NCBI RefSeq assembly: GCF_017526105.1
Contig: NZ_CP071839.1
Location: 8,160,001 to 8,224,000, forward strand
DNA: 64,000 bases
Reading direction: 5' to 3'
Origin: Streptomyces cyanogenus
GTDB taxonomy: Bacteria > Actinomycetota > Actinomycetes > Streptomycetales > Streptomycetaceae
Part shown: piece after piece, positions 53,050-61,826 of the stretch
How positions within the stretch are numbered: position 1 is the stretch's first letter
Layout: the number at the start of each line of letters is the position of its first letter
Translations under genes and position numbers: made by a program
The notes under the pieces: generated by a model
The model's input: the letters and a program-made list of their open reading frames with translations, nothing else
The model's database searches: none
What the model was told of the DNA's origin: nothing

Positions 53050-54094
53050 GGGCGCTGGTCCGGCGGTCGGGGGCCAGTACGGCCACGCTGGTGTCGTCGC
53101 GAACGGGGCGGGCGGGGCTGCCGGCGTCCCGCAGGATCGCCGCGGCCACCACCGACGGGTCGTGGGCGAGCAGCCGGGGGTCTTCCGGGGGCTTCCAGCG
53201 GCTGGGCAGTCCGTCGCTGTGCACGACGAGCAGGCTGTCCCGGTGCCAGGGCACCCGGCGCACCGGGACGTGCGCCGGGAAGTACGCCCCGACGATCCCC
53301 GGGTGGGAGACGAGGGACGTCCAGGAGTCCCCGGTGCGCACCCGGGCGCCGACGTTGCCGACCCCGGCGAAACTGAGTTCCGCCCGCTCCTCGTCCACCT
53401 GGGCCACCGTGACCGCCGCGCCCCGGGTGGGCCGCAGCACCGTGTGCAGCCGGCGCAGCAGGTCCACCGGCGGCAGGTGCGCGGCCCGGTGCAACTCCGC
53501 CACCGCGGCGCCGGAGGCGTGCGCGGCCTTCGCGCCGTGCCCGAGACCGTCGGCCAGCAGCAGCGTCAGCAGGCTCCCGGAACGCGCCCAGCTCCAGGCG
53601 TCGCCGCACTGCTCGGCCTGCGCGAGGGCGACCGCGATCCCGCCCGCGGGAACCGGCGGCGCGGGCGCCTCGTGCCGGCCGGGCGCCGGGTCTATCCGGG
53701 CCGTCGCCACCGTCCCGCGGCCCGGCCGGCTGTACAGATGGAAGGAGTCGGCGCTGCGCAGACAGCTGCCCAGGCCCGCGCCCAGCGAGCCGGCGGCGGT
53801 GGACCAGCCGTCGCGCAGCGCGGCGCCGACGTCGGCGATGCCCGGCCCGTGGTCGAGCGAGTAGAGCTGCACCGACGTGCCCGGCCCACCGGTGGGCGGC
53901 ACCACGAGGTTCACCACCATGAGGCCCCCGCCGGCGTGTTTGAGCAGGTTGGTGGCCAGCTCGGTGGCGACCAGCTCCGCGGCCGCGGTGCGCGTGGGGG
54001 CCAGCCCCGCCTGCCCGCACGCCTCGCGGGCCGCGATCCGGGCGTCCCGGACCCGCGTGGAGTCGTGCACCGGGACCTCCCACACCCGGCTCAT
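53033..54094 (-). CDS. Fused GHKL ATPase and PP2C phosphatase (RsbX-like)
   Basis: 353 residues. Residues 15-130 form an RsbT/RsbW-like GHKL ATPase: AAAELVATELATNLLKHAGGG holds the N-box Asn, SLDHGPGIADV is the G1 box, and GSLGAGLGSCLRSAD is the ATP lid. Residues 150-350 form a PP2C domain of the small RsbX type: LLLADGLGHGAKAAHASG, FAGVGNVGARVR, LLVVHSDGLPSRW and RDDTSVAVLAP. In Bacillus RsbX resets the stressosome by dephosphorylating RsbR and RsbS. Having the ATPase in the same chain is the actinobacterial form. Its start overlaps the rsbT stop as ATGA. Confidence 0.9.
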   Translation of the reverse strand: MSRVWEVPVHDSTRVRDARIAAREACGQAGLAPTRTAAAELVATELATNLLKHAGGGLMVVNLVVPPTGGPGTSVQLYSLDHGPGIADVGAALRDGWSTAAGSLGAGLGSCLRSADSFHLYSRPGRGTVATARIDPAPGRHEAPAPPVPAGGIAVALAQAEQCGDAWSWARSGSLLTLLLADGLGHGAKAAHASGAAVAELHRAAHLPPVDLLRRLHTVLRPTRGAAVTVAQVDEERAELSFAGVGNVGARVRTGDSWTSLVSHPGIVGAYFPAHVPVRRVPWHRDSLLVVHSDGLPSRWKPPEDPRLLAHDPSVVAAAILRDAGSPARPVRDDTSVAVLAPDRRTSAHDSRH

Positions 54095-54537
54095 CCCACC
54101 CCCGGACGGGAGGAGGGCACCTGGGCGACCCAGGCGACGGCCGTGACGGTCGTGCCCCGGCCGGGCTCGGTGTCGACGCTGAACTCGTGCACCAGCCGTT
54201 TCGCTCCGCTCAGCCCGAGTCCGAGGCCGCCGCCGGTGGTGTATCCGTCGGTCATGGCCAGCTCCAGGTCGCGGATGCCCGGACCACTGTCGATGAAACA
54301 CATCCGCAGGCCCCGGGTACGGCCGTTGTCCAGCGGGGTGATCTCCGCCCGCCCGCCGCCGCCGTGCACCAGCGTGTTGCGGGCCAGCTCGCTCGCCGCC
54401 GTGACCAGCTTGGTCTGCTGCACCAGACCGAAACCGAGCTGCGCCGCGCACTGCCGCACCTGCTGCCGGACCCAGGCCAGATCCGCGTCCGAGCCGATGG
54501 GCAGGCTCGTCGCGGTCGCCTGGCCGGACGGCTGCAT
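54091..54537 (-). CDS. rsbT: Stressosome switch kinase RsbT
   Basis: 148 residues. Single GHKL serine kinase domain: LVTAASELARNTLVHGGGG with N-box Asn, CFIDSGPGIRDLELAM with the G1 Asp, and GGGLGLGLSGAKRLVHEFSV for the lid. In Bacillus RsbT phosphorylates RsbS and RsbR, leaves the stressosome and then activates the RsbU phosphatase. The start overlaps the rsbS stop as TGATG, with GGGGGAG 3 bases upstream, and its stop overlaps the next start, so the genes are coupled. Confidence 0.93.
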   Translation of the reverse strand: MQPSGQATATSLPIGSDADLAWVRQQVRQCAAQLGFGLVQQTKLVTAASELARNTLVHGGGGRAEITPLDNGRTRGLRMCFIDSGPGIRDLELAMTDGYTTGGGLGLGLSGAKRLVHEFSVDTEPGRGTTVTAVAWVAQVPSSRPGVG

Positions 54538-54917
54538 CAGCTCCCCCTCTGCGAGAGCAGTTCCATGGCGCGGTCGACGTCCAGGGCGGTGACCAGACCG
54601 GGCAGGGTGAGCCCCAGTTCGACCAGCGTGATCGCCACGGCGGGCCGCATTCCGGCCAGGACCGTTCGGGCCGCCAGCAGGCTGGCCGTGGAGGCGATCT
54701 CCGCGAGCACCCGGCCGAGGAAGGAGTCGACCATGTCCACGCCCGAGATGTCTATCACCACACCGGTCACCCGGTTGGTGGCGATGCGGCTGGTGATGTC
54801 GTGCTGCAACTGCTCGGCCATGCCGTCGTGCAGCTCGCCCTGCAAGGAGACCAGCAGGACGTCGCCCAGGGCGAGGACCGGCACCGGGGCGGGCTGACCG
54901 GGAGTGGGCTGGTTCAC
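54537..54917 (-). CDS. rsbS: Stressosome scaffold RsbS (STAS)
   Basis: 126 residues, GTG start overlapping the rsbR stop as GTGA. A single STAS domain: VPVLALGDVLLVSLQGELHD, TGVVIDISGVDMVDSFLGRVL, and VLAGMRPAVAITLVELGLTL. Ser65 in VDSFLGR aligns with Ser59 of B. subtilis RsbS, the site phosphorylated by RsbT. Together with RsbR it builds the core that sequesters RsbT until stress. All surrounding genes needed for the cycle are present. Confidence 0.93.
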   Translation of the reverse strand: MNQPTPGQPAPVPVLALGDVLLVSLQGELHDGMAEQLQHDITSRIATNRVTGVVIDISGVDMVDSFLGRVLAEIASTASLLAARTVLAGMRPAVAITLVELGLTLPGLVTALDVDRAMELLSQRGS

Positions 54918-55807
54918 CGGGCGCTCGCACCCGCGTCCGAACGGGAGACCTCGATGCCCTGCTTGCCCAGCGCGTAGGCCAGCGCGTCGGACAGCGAGGC
55001 ACGCGTGAGCACGGTGCCCAGGTCGATACCGAGCTGCACGATGGTCTGCGCGATGGCCGGGCGGATCCCGGAGACGATGCACTCGGCACCCATCAGCCGG
55101 GCCGCGGCCACCGTCTTCATCAGGTGCTGCGCGACGAGCGAGTCGACCGTCGGCACCCCGGTGATGTCCAGAATGGCGTACCGGGCCCGCTGGTCGACGA
55201 TGGCCTCCAGCAGCGACTCCATCACGACCTGGCTGCGCGCGCTGTCCAGCGTCCCGATCAGCGGTACGGCGACCGTGCCCTCCCACAGCTTGATCACGGG
55301 GGTGGCCACTTCGAGCAGCTGCTGCCGCTGCCGCTCGATCAGCTCGGCGTTGGCGTCCAGAGCCGTCTCCATCACCACCAGGCGCAGCGTGCACAACAGC
55401 AGGGTCAGCGCCAGCACGGACTCCTGGGCCCGCGGGGCGGCGGGGTCGGGGAACTCCTCGCGCAGCAACTCGATCGCCGAGGCGCGCAGCCCGGCCACCT
55501 CGTCGGCGATCTGGGCCGGGGTGGATCCGGAGCGGGCCCGGGTCTGGGTCATCCGCCCCAACTGGTCACGCACCGGCGCGAAGCCGGGCGACCCGATGTC
55601 CTCCAGCCGTCCGCTGACGGCCACCTCGGACAGTGCCTCGACGACGGCCTTGCACGCCTCGACCGCCTCGTCACGGGAGACGGTGAAGACCGACCGGAAC
55701 AGGGGGGCGTCGGCCCAGCGCTGGGCGATCTGCTCCTTGCGCTGTTCCAGGAAGGAACTCACCACCTGCGGTGCCGATTCGGCCGCGTCCTGTTCGGGCA
55801 CGCTCAT
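54914..55807 (-). CDS. rsbR: Stressosome sensor RsbR
   Basis: 297 residues from the ATG at 55807 (GAGAGGAGAG upstream). The N-terminal half (about 15-155) is helical and like the globin-fold sensor of RsbR (EQRKEQIAQRWADAPLFRSVF, LRLVVMETALDANAEL). A linker helix (RQRQQLLEVATPVIKLWEGTV) precedes the STAS domain (about 180-290). The two kinase target positions, Thr171 and Thr205 in B. subtilis RsbRA, are both Ser here: Ser189 (TLDSARSQ) and Ser223 (TVDSLVAQHL). It heads the operon and presumably sets the signal to which the module responds. Confidence 0.92.
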   Translation of the reverse strand: MSVPEQDAAESAPQVVSSFLEQRKEQIAQRWADAPLFRSVFTVSRDEAVEACKAVVEALSEVAVSGRLEDIGSPGFAPVRDQLGRMTQTRARSGSTPAQIADEVAGLRASAIELLREEFPDPAAPRAQESVLALTLLLCTLRLVVMETALDANAELIERQRQQLLEVATPVIKLWEGTVAVPLIGTLDSARSQVVMESLLEAIVDQRARYAILDITGVPTVDSLVAQHLMKTVAAARLMGAECIVSGIRPAIAQTIVQLGIDLGTVLTRASLSDALAYALGKQGIEVSRSDAGASAR

Positions 55808-56437
55808 TCTCTCCTCTCGCACGGCCAGGTCTGCCGGTCCGCCGGCTCCCGACGCTGATCATTGCCGACCGCCCACCGTAGCTCTCGGCGTCCGGCACGG
55901 CCAAACCTGCTTCCGGTACCGCGCTCACGCGAACTTTCCCCAGGTCACAGCGATTTTGTCCGGAACGTCGGACGGACGGTGCCGGCAGCGGATGCCCGGG
56001 CCGCTGCACGGCCGGAGCACCGGGTTCCGTCCCGGCCGGGCGGTCGCGATGACGGGGGCGCACGGCATGCGGGAGCGTGGGTCGTACGACCTCCCTGGTC
56101 TGCTTCCCGGGCACGTCGACTCGGCTCCTTCCGCGCGTTCGACCGGTGCCGGCTCGTCGGCGGGCGCCGCCGGCCCGGTGTCGGAAGCCGCCTACCCCGA
56201 ATGGCGCGGGACTCTCCTCGCTGTTGCCGACGTCACCCGCGCGTGCGACCGGCCGGTGAGCGGCGCGCGGGGTGGCCACGGGGCGCACCGGGTGACGCGG
56301 GGCGCGGGCGAGGGAGGGCGAGGGGGCCATGGAGTGCAGCGGGTGACGTGGCGAGTGTCGCGAGGCGCGGCGGAGGGAGAGACGGGCGGTGCGCTTGCCG
56401 AGCCGCTGCCGCCGCATCGCCACCAGCCGGGCGCCCC
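55808..56437. other. Spacer upstream of the rsb operon
   Basis: 630 bases lie between the rsbR start and the 3' end of the acyltransferase gene. The right part (56250-56437) is a G-rich stretch with GGAGGGCGAGGG repeats. No reading looks like a protein, and I found no sigma-B-like promoter (GnnT-N14-16-GGGTA) at good spacing in front of rsbR. Confidence 0.4.
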
Positions 56438-57613
56438 TCAGTCGTGCGTCGCTGCCGGGGCCTCCCGGCAGGCCGGTACCGGGTCCGGCAGCGGGGCCGG
56501 CCGGCGGCGGCGCAGCAGCAGGCGCCGTGCCGGGCGCTCCACCGCCTCGTACAGCAGCCAGGACAGGCCGAGCGAGACGGTGAACGCGGCCGCGGTGACC
56601 GTCAGCCCCGCCAGGGCGCCGAAATGCGGCTTCTTGCCCAGCAGCTCCGTCCCGGCGCGCAGCACCAGCAGGTGGATCATGTAGAACGCGAACGACAGCT
56701 CCCCGAGCCGTACCGTCCGCCGGCGCCGCCACAGGGACGGCAGCCCGTGCAGGTCGGCGACGGCCGCCGCGGGGATGAGCAGGGTGAAGCCGGTGAGGGT
56801 GCACACGGTGGCGGAGTAGCCGGGCGTGACCTGCGGGACCATGAAGTAGCCGATGACGGCCAGGGCGAGCGATGCCTCCAGCCCGGGCCCGCGCCAGCGG
56901 CCGAGCAGCACCAGCCGGGCGGTGACCGCGCCGAGCACGAACTCGGGCAGCCGTGCGGCGGGGAACGAGTAGATCGGGTGGGTCCACCAGTGGTGGGCGT
57001 CCGCCCAGGCCAGCACCAGGACCGCCGCCACGGACAGCCCGCCCAGAGCGATCGAGCCGCGCACCCCCAGCCGGCGCAGCAGCAGGAACAGCAGCGGAAA
57101 GGCGGCGTAGAAGAACGCCTCGCAGGCCAGGGACCAGCTGACCGGGTTCAGGGTCTGCCACCACGGCTGCCGCCAGGAGTGCACCAGCAGCACGTTCGCC
57201 AGCGCCTGCTTCGCCGTCGGCCGGGCCTGGTGGGCCAGCGTGTACGCCATGACGAACGCGATGGTGAGAGTGGCCAGATGCACCGGGTAGATACGCGCGA
57301 TGCGCCGCCGCCAGAAGGCGAGCGCGCGGTCGCGGGGCCGCGCCGACCAGGTCAGCACGAATCCGGACAGCACGAAGAAGAACGACACTCCAGTGGCGCC
57401 GGCGCCGAAGGCCCACGTCACGAGGCGGCCACCGGTGCCGCCGAAGTAGCCGAAGTTGTTCACGTGCAGGCCGAACACCAGCAGCGCCGCCATCCAGCGC
57501 AGCCCGGTCAGAGACGGCAGGGAGGGCGCGGCGGCCGGTGCGGGGGACCCGGCGGTGGCCGCGCCGGTCCGGGCGGGCGGCGTCCGGAGGGCCGGGGTCG
57601 TCGCCGTGGTCAT
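56438..57613 (-). CDS. Acyltransferase family 3 membrane protein (OafA-like)
   Basis: 391 residues with about 10 hydrophobic helices. SLTGLRWMAALLVFGLHVNNFG is the AT3 N-terminal signature with the catalytic-region His, FFFVLSGFVLTWSARPRDRALAFWRRRIARIYPVHLATL has the typical S-G-F and R-R-x-x-R-I-x-P motifs, and SWSLACEAFFYAAFPLL follows. C-terminal SFAFYMIHLLVLR is also family-specific. Such proteins move acyl groups onto exported glycans or antibiotics. A GTG at 57616 is an alternative start. No glycan operon is near. Confidence 0.9.
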   Translation of the reverse strand: MTTATTPALRTPPARTGAATAGSPAPAAAPSLPSLTGLRWMAALLVFGLHVNNFGYFGGTGGRLVTWAFGAGATGVSFFFVLSGFVLTWSARPRDRALAFWRRRIARIYPVHLATLTIAFVMAYTLAHQARPTAKQALANVLLVHSWRQPWWQTLNPVSWSLACEAFFYAAFPLLFLLLRRLGVRGSIALGGLSVAAVLVLAWADAHHWWTHPIYSFPAARLPEFVLGAVTARLVLLGRWRGPGLEASLALAVIGYFMVPQVTPGYSATVCTLTGFTLLIPAAAVADLHGLPSLWRRRRTVRLGELSFAFYMIHLLVLRAGTELLGKKPHFGALAGLTVTAAAFTVSLGLSWLLYEAVERPARRLLLRRRRPAPLPDPVPACREAPAATHD

Positions 57614-57922
57614 CACATCACCTGCCGCTGGGGGTTCGCGTGGGGCATGAAGGGGTACGTTGCCCGTTCACCCGAGATCCATCACCTCGCATGGCAAACA
57701 TCACACTGCTGCCGAACGACGGACCGCGGTGTATGCCACGGACGGCGGGACCCGGTGCACCCGCACGAGTGATGCGGTCCGCCACGGTGACGGGGGCGCT
57801 CGACAGCCCCGGGCGGGGCAGGCCGCAACCCGAGCCGTCCGGTACGCCCGCGGGTGTGGGGTTCGTTGCCGTGCACCGGAAAAGCGTTCGCCGCACCGCC
57901 CGCAACAGGCAATGATCCGCTC
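57614..57922. other. Divergent spacer between acyltransferase and acetyltransferase genes
   Basis: About 310 bases that should hold both promoters. The stretch 57640-57720 is relatively AT-rich (GGCATGAAGGGGTACGTTGC and ATGGCAAACATCACACTGCT). I could not fix -10/-35 boxes and see no small gene with a convincing start. Confidence 0.35.
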
Positions 57923-58654
57923 GTGACAACGCCGAGGCAGTTCATGGTGCGGGCCGCCGCCCGTAACAACGCCGAGTGGTGCGCGGTGATGAGCCGATCG
58001 CACGGCCTGGTGGGCGAGTTCGGAGCGGAGGCCTGGGCGGCCCCGGCCCGCACACCGCGGTACTACCCCGACGCCGTGACGCTGGCGCCGGGCGCTGACC
58101 CGGCCGTGCTGGCGGCGCGTATCGACACCGCCGCGCCGGGCGCCTCCGTCAAGGACAGTTTCGCCGACCTCGATCTGACCGAGGCCGGCTTCCAGGTCCT
58201 GTTCGAGGCGCAGTGGATCCATCGCGCGGCGAGTCCACCCGCCACCGCGTCCGCTCTCGCGTGGGCCGTGGCCGACACGCCGGACACGCTGCGCGCCTGG
58301 GCGCTCGCGTGGGACGACGGGGACGGCGACGCGGACCTCTTCCGGCCCGAACTGCTCGACGACCTGGCCACCTTCGTGCTCGCCGGGCGGGACCCGGGCG
58401 GCCGGGTGGTCGCCGGAGCGGTGGCGAGCCGCAGCGACCAGGTGGTCGGCATCTCCAACGTCTTCGCATCGGACGGCGGTCCGGACGCGGCCTGGCCGGG
58501 CGTACTGGCAGCGGTACACCGGCTGTTCCCGGACTCGCCGGTGGTCGGCTACGAGCACGGAGACGGCCTGGAGGCCGCCGTACGCCACGGCTTCGAGCCG
58601 GTCGGTCCGCTGCGGATCTGGCTCGCCGGACAGGGCGGCTCCGGAGCAGCCTGA
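57923..58654 (+). CDS. GNAT-like protein, Streptomyces-specific
   Basis: 243 residues from the GTG at 57923. The N-terminus TTPRQFMVRAAARNNAEWCAVMSRSHG is characteristic of a Streptomyces family annotated as acetyltransferase-like. RTPRYYPDAVTLAPGADPAVL and FQVLFEAQWIHR follow. The C-terminal half has GRVVAGAVASRSDQVVGISNVFA and VVGYEHGDGLEAAVRHGFEPVGPLRIW, like a degenerate GNAT core with the expected last strand, but no clean R/Q-x-x-G-x-G/A loop. Acetyl-CoA binding is thus uncertain. The ribosome site is weak. Confidence 0.72.
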   Translation: MTTPRQFMVRAAARNNAEWCAVMSRSHGLVGEFGAEAWAAPARTPRYYPDAVTLAPGADPAVLAARIDTAAPGASVKDSFADLDLTEAGFQVLFEAQWIHRAASPPATASALAWAVADTPDTLRAWALAWDDGDGDADLFRPELLDDLATFVLAGRDPGGRVVAGAVASRSDQVVGISNVFASDGGPDAAWPGVLAAVHRLFPDSPVVGYEHGDGLEAAVRHGFEPVGPLRIWLAGQGGSGAA

Positions 58655-58762
58655 GCCCGGCTGCCCCCACGCTGATCGGCCCTCTCCCGCTGCCCGAACT
58701 CGTCGGCGCATCCGGCACGCGCCGGCGGGCGGGTCTCGCCTTCCGTCGTCCGAGGGGTTCCT

Positions 58763-60250
58763 GTGCCGTCCTCTTCCTCCGCTGCATCCGATTCCGGTCT
58801 GCCTGTTCCGTCAAGCCTGTGGCGGGACGGCGACTTCCGCCGGCTCTGGGTGGGCCAGACGGCCTCCCAACTCGGCGAACATGCGAGTCTGGTGGTCCTG
58901 CCGCTCTTCGCCGTCCTGACGCTCGACGCCGGTGCCGGTCAGTTGGGCGCCCTGCGCGCGGTGGGGCAGGCACCGATCCTGCTGCTGTCGCTCTTCGCCG
59001 GCGCGTGGGTGGACAGGTGGCGGACCCGTACGGTGATGGCGCTGACGGACGCCGGCCGGGCCCTGGCGCTGGGCGCCGCCGCCGTGGCCGGTCTCCTCGG
59101 CGGGCTCGGCCTGCCGACGCTGCTCGTGGCCGCGTTCGCCGTCGGGTCGTTGTCCGTGTTCTTCGACGTGGCGTACCAGGCGTCTTTGGTACGGCTGGTA
59201 GAGCGCGACCAGCTGGTGCGGGGCAACAGCGCGCTGGAGGGCAGCCGGTCCGCCGCACAGATCGGCGGCCCTGCCCTCGGCGGTGCGTTGGTGTCCGTGC
59301 TGTCGGCGCCGGTCGCAGCCGCCGCCGGCGCGGCGTTCTTCGCGCTGTCGTTCCTGTCCATCCGACGGATCGGCCGCCGCGAGCACGTCCCGGAACGCTC
59401 CGAGCGTCCCCCTCGGGTGTGGCGGCGGATCCACGAGGGCCTCCGCTTCGTCGCGGGCGACACCTTGCTGCGGACCGTGTGCCTCGCGTCAGCCGCCTTC
59501 CAGCTCTTCTTCGCGGCCGTGATGACCGTCTATCTGCTGTTCCTGACCCGGGAACTGCACCTGTCGGGCACCGCCGTCGGGCTGGCACTCGCGGCGACGG
59601 GGCCGGGCGCCCTCCTCGGCTCGCTGCTGGCCGCCCGGGTGCCGAGCCGCTTCGGACACGGCACTGTGCTCGTGGCCGCCGCAGCATTCGGCGACGGCGT
59701 GTTCCTGATCGTGCCGGCCCTGCACGGCCCCTCCGCGGTGACGGTTCCCGCGCTCCTTGCCGTGAACTTCGTGTTCGGGACGTTCGGTCAGCTGGTGAAC
59801 GTCACCGTCATGGCGGTCCGGCAGACCGTCACCCCGGACGGGATGCAGGGCCGTGCGGCCGCGACGATCAGCTTCGCCGGCATGGGGCTGACCCCGCTCG
59901 GCTCGCTGCTCGGCGGCCTTCTCGCGCAGGCGTGGGGGACACGCACCGGTCTCCTGGTGACAGCCGCAGGCATGCTGCTGTCTCCGGCACTGATGGCCCT
60001 GTCGCCCCTCGCCCGCCTGGGACGGACGCTTCCCACGCGGCCGAAGACCCCGGTCGGCGTGGTCGCCGGCCGGGGTCGGGCCCGTGAAGGGCGGTTGCCT
60101 ACGCGGGGCTGCGGACGGACGATCGTCCCCGCACCCGAGAAGGACTCAGCGCTTGAGCGTGAAGGTGAAGTCGCCGGAGAGCCTGTCGCTCAGCCGGACC
60201 GCCGAGACGAGTTTCCCCTCCGTGATCAGTCTCTCGGCCTCGGCCCGTGA
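58763..60250 (+). CDS. MFS transporter with run-on C-terminus
   Basis: 495 residues; GTG with GAGGGG 5 bases upstream. Twelve hydrophobic helices within residues 20-420, with LFAGAWVDRWRTRTVMALTDAGRA after TM2 and the MFS_3/DHA3 ending LLGGLLAQAWGTRTGLLVTAAGMLLSPALMA. This resembles exporters of macrolides or siderophores. Relatives end near LARLGRTLPTRP. Here about 70 residues of polar, unrelated sequence continue to a stop at 60250, antisense to the DUF1062 remnant. The original stop was probably lost by a small deletion or mutation. Confidence 0.85.
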   Translation: MPSSSSAASDSGLPVPSSLWRDGDFRRLWVGQTASQLGEHASLVVLPLFAVLTLDAGAGQLGALRAVGQAPILLLSLFAGAWVDRWRTRTVMALTDAGRALALGAAAVAGLLGGLGLPTLLVAAFAVGSLSVFFDVAYQASLVRLVERDQLVRGNSALEGSRSAAQIGGPALGGALVSVLSAPVAAAAGAAFFALSFLSIRRIGRREHVPERSERPPRVWRRIHEGLRFVAGDTLLRTVCLASAAFQLFFAAVMTVYLLFLTRELHLSGTAVGLALAATGPGALLGSLLAARVPSRFGHGTVLVAAAAFGDGVFLIVPALHGPSAVTVPALLAVNFVFGTFGQLVNVTVMAVRQTVTPDGMQGRAAATISFAGMGLTPLGSLLGGLLAQAWGTRTGLLVTAAGMLLSPALMALSPLARLGRTLPTRPKTPVGVVAGRGRAREGRLPTRGCGRTIVPAPEKDSALEREGEVAGEPVAQPDRRDEFPLRDQSLGLGP

Positions 60251-60621
60251 AAGACCACAGCCCTCGGCGATCAGCCGTACCGGCCGGACGGGGATCCTCG
60301 CCGCGAAGCGCACCGAGACGTCGATCGCCTCGGCGTCCAGGTGATCCGTTCCGCCGGTGTCGAGACGCCAGGATCCGTCCCAGTCGAGGGCGATGCGATT
60401 GCGGCGCCGTACGGCCGGGTCCTGGAGCAGCTCGGCTGCCAGGCCGGGATCGTCGTCGTGCAGCCGGTCCAGCAGCCCGGGTCGTACGGAGCGCACGTTC
60501 ATCCGCTCCAGGACCGTGAACTTCGCGGTCCGCTTGTCCGGAAGCGCTCTGACGCGCACGTGTGGCAACGGCGGAGCACGAGCGGCAGGAAGGCGGGCGT
60601 GACGACCCAGGTGTTGAGCAC
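60146..60621 (-). pseudogene. DUF1062 gene with internal deletion
   Basis: From a GTG at 60621 one frame reads VLNTWVVTPAFLPLVLRRC and then CHTCASERFR, the fixed N-terminus of DUF1062 proteins including the first CxxC pair. After about 30 residues the frame breaks. A second frame continues from TAKFTVLERMNVRSVRPGLLDRL through NRIALDWDGSWRLDTGG to the normal end DFTFTLKR. In intact relatives about 25-30 residues with a second CxxC pair lie between the two parts. Their loss with a frame change removes one half of the likely zinc site. Function of DUF1062 is unknown. The gene converges with the transporter, which runs into it. Confidence 0.7.
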
Positions 60622-60728
60622 AGAAGTACACCGGTTTCAGGTCTCACACCGTGTACAACGGCACGTCCTTCATCAGACGACTCGGTCCGGCAGCACGGTA
60701 GCGGCGCTCGACGGCGCCGCTCCACCGG

Positions 60729-61637
60729 TTATCCGGGCGCCTCGTCCCGGCGGCCACGGGCCCGGCCGGCCGGGGCCTGCCGGTCCACCCGTGCGGCGGC
60801 CGTACCGGCCCGGCGTCGGGCCTCGCGGACGGCCCGGTCGGCCTGCCGTGCCCGTTCCCGCGCGTCCTGTTCACCGGCCCGCGCCTGCCGCTGTTCCTCC
60901 TCGGCGTGCCGCAGTTGCTCCCGCAGCTCGCGGACCCGCCCCTCCGCCTCGGCGACCCGGGTCCCGGCCTCCTCCACCGCCCGCCCGGCGGCGTCGGCCT
61001 CCTCCTGCCGGGCGCTCAGCTCCCGCTCGGCCTCGCGGGCCTCGGCCAGGCGCCGACGGCGCTCCTCGTCCTGCCGGCGGTCCTCCTCCCGGGTACGGCC
61101 CCTGCCGCGCGCGGGCTTCTCCGGCTCGGGTGCGGGCCGGCGGGCGAGCAGGGTCTCGTCGGCCGCCGGGAACCCGGCCGTCGAACGCAGCGGCTTGACC
61201 AGCCGGCCCGCCGCCCACTCCCGCGCGGCCTCCGGATCGGCGAGGACGGCGTGCAGCGTCTCCTCGACCTCGCGCTGGACGCCCTCGCCCACCGGATGCC
61301 CGGCCTCCGCGGCCAGCCGCCGGGCCTGGCGTCCCAGTGCGCCGATCACCTCGTTCTGCCGCCGGGCGAGTCCGCGCAGCCGGGCCCCGTCCAGCTCGCG
61401 GTGCGCGCGCCGCAGCTCCTCGCCGAGGCGGAGCAGCGGCTCGATCTCCTCCGACTGCCGGCGCACCAGCAGATTGCTGACCCAGGCGGCCAGGCTCGGC
61501 CGCCGCAACGCGCCGATTTTCTTGCCGAGGGCCTGGTCACCGGCCTTGCGGGCGTCCAGGGCGCGCTGGTCGCGGGCGGCCACGAAGTCCTCCGGCCGCA
61601 GCCCGTACAGCTCGTCGGCGACGGTGTCCAGGTCCAC
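60729..61637 (-). CDS. Coiled-coil protein, unknown function
   Basis: 302 residues from the GTG at 61637, with GGGG about 6 bases upstream; a GTG at about 61661 is also in frame. The start DLDTVADELYGLRPEDFVAARD is shared by a conserved Streptomyces family. Residues 1-165 are a helical domain (LRRPSLAAWVSNLLVRRQ, RRQNEVIGALGRQARRLA). Residues 185-300 are a long charged coiled-coil rich in Glu, Arg and Ala (EEDRRQDEERRRRLAEAREA, VRELREQLRHAEEEQRQARA). It could be a DNA-associated or scaffolding protein; no activity can be assigned. Confidence 0.78.
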   Translation of the reverse strand: MDLDTVADELYGLRPEDFVAARDQRALDARKAGDQALGKKIGALRRPSLAAWVSNLLVRRQSEEIEPLLRLGEELRRAHRELDGARLRGLARRQNEVIGALGRQARRLAAEAGHPVGEGVQREVEETLHAVLADPEAAREWAAGRLVKPLRSTAGFPAADETLLARRPAPEPEKPARGRGRTREEDRRQDEERRRRLAEAREAERELSARQEEADAAGRAVEEAGTRVAEAEGRVRELREQLRHAEEEQRQARAGEQDARERARQADRAVREARRRAGTAAARVDRQAPAGRARGRRDEAPG

Positions 61638-61826
61638 CAGCGCCCCTCTCGACGGCCACTTCACGACGGAGTCCGAGTTTCTCACCGGAAGGCGTTCCTG
61701 TGCGGTTCGAGGCTGTTCGCCCGGGGGGCGCGGCGCGACTTTCGGCGACGGATTCCCACCCTTCGGACCCGTTCCGCAGACCGTCGGCGGACGGCGCCGT
61801 GCGGCCGGGCCCGGCAGGGTGACGGC

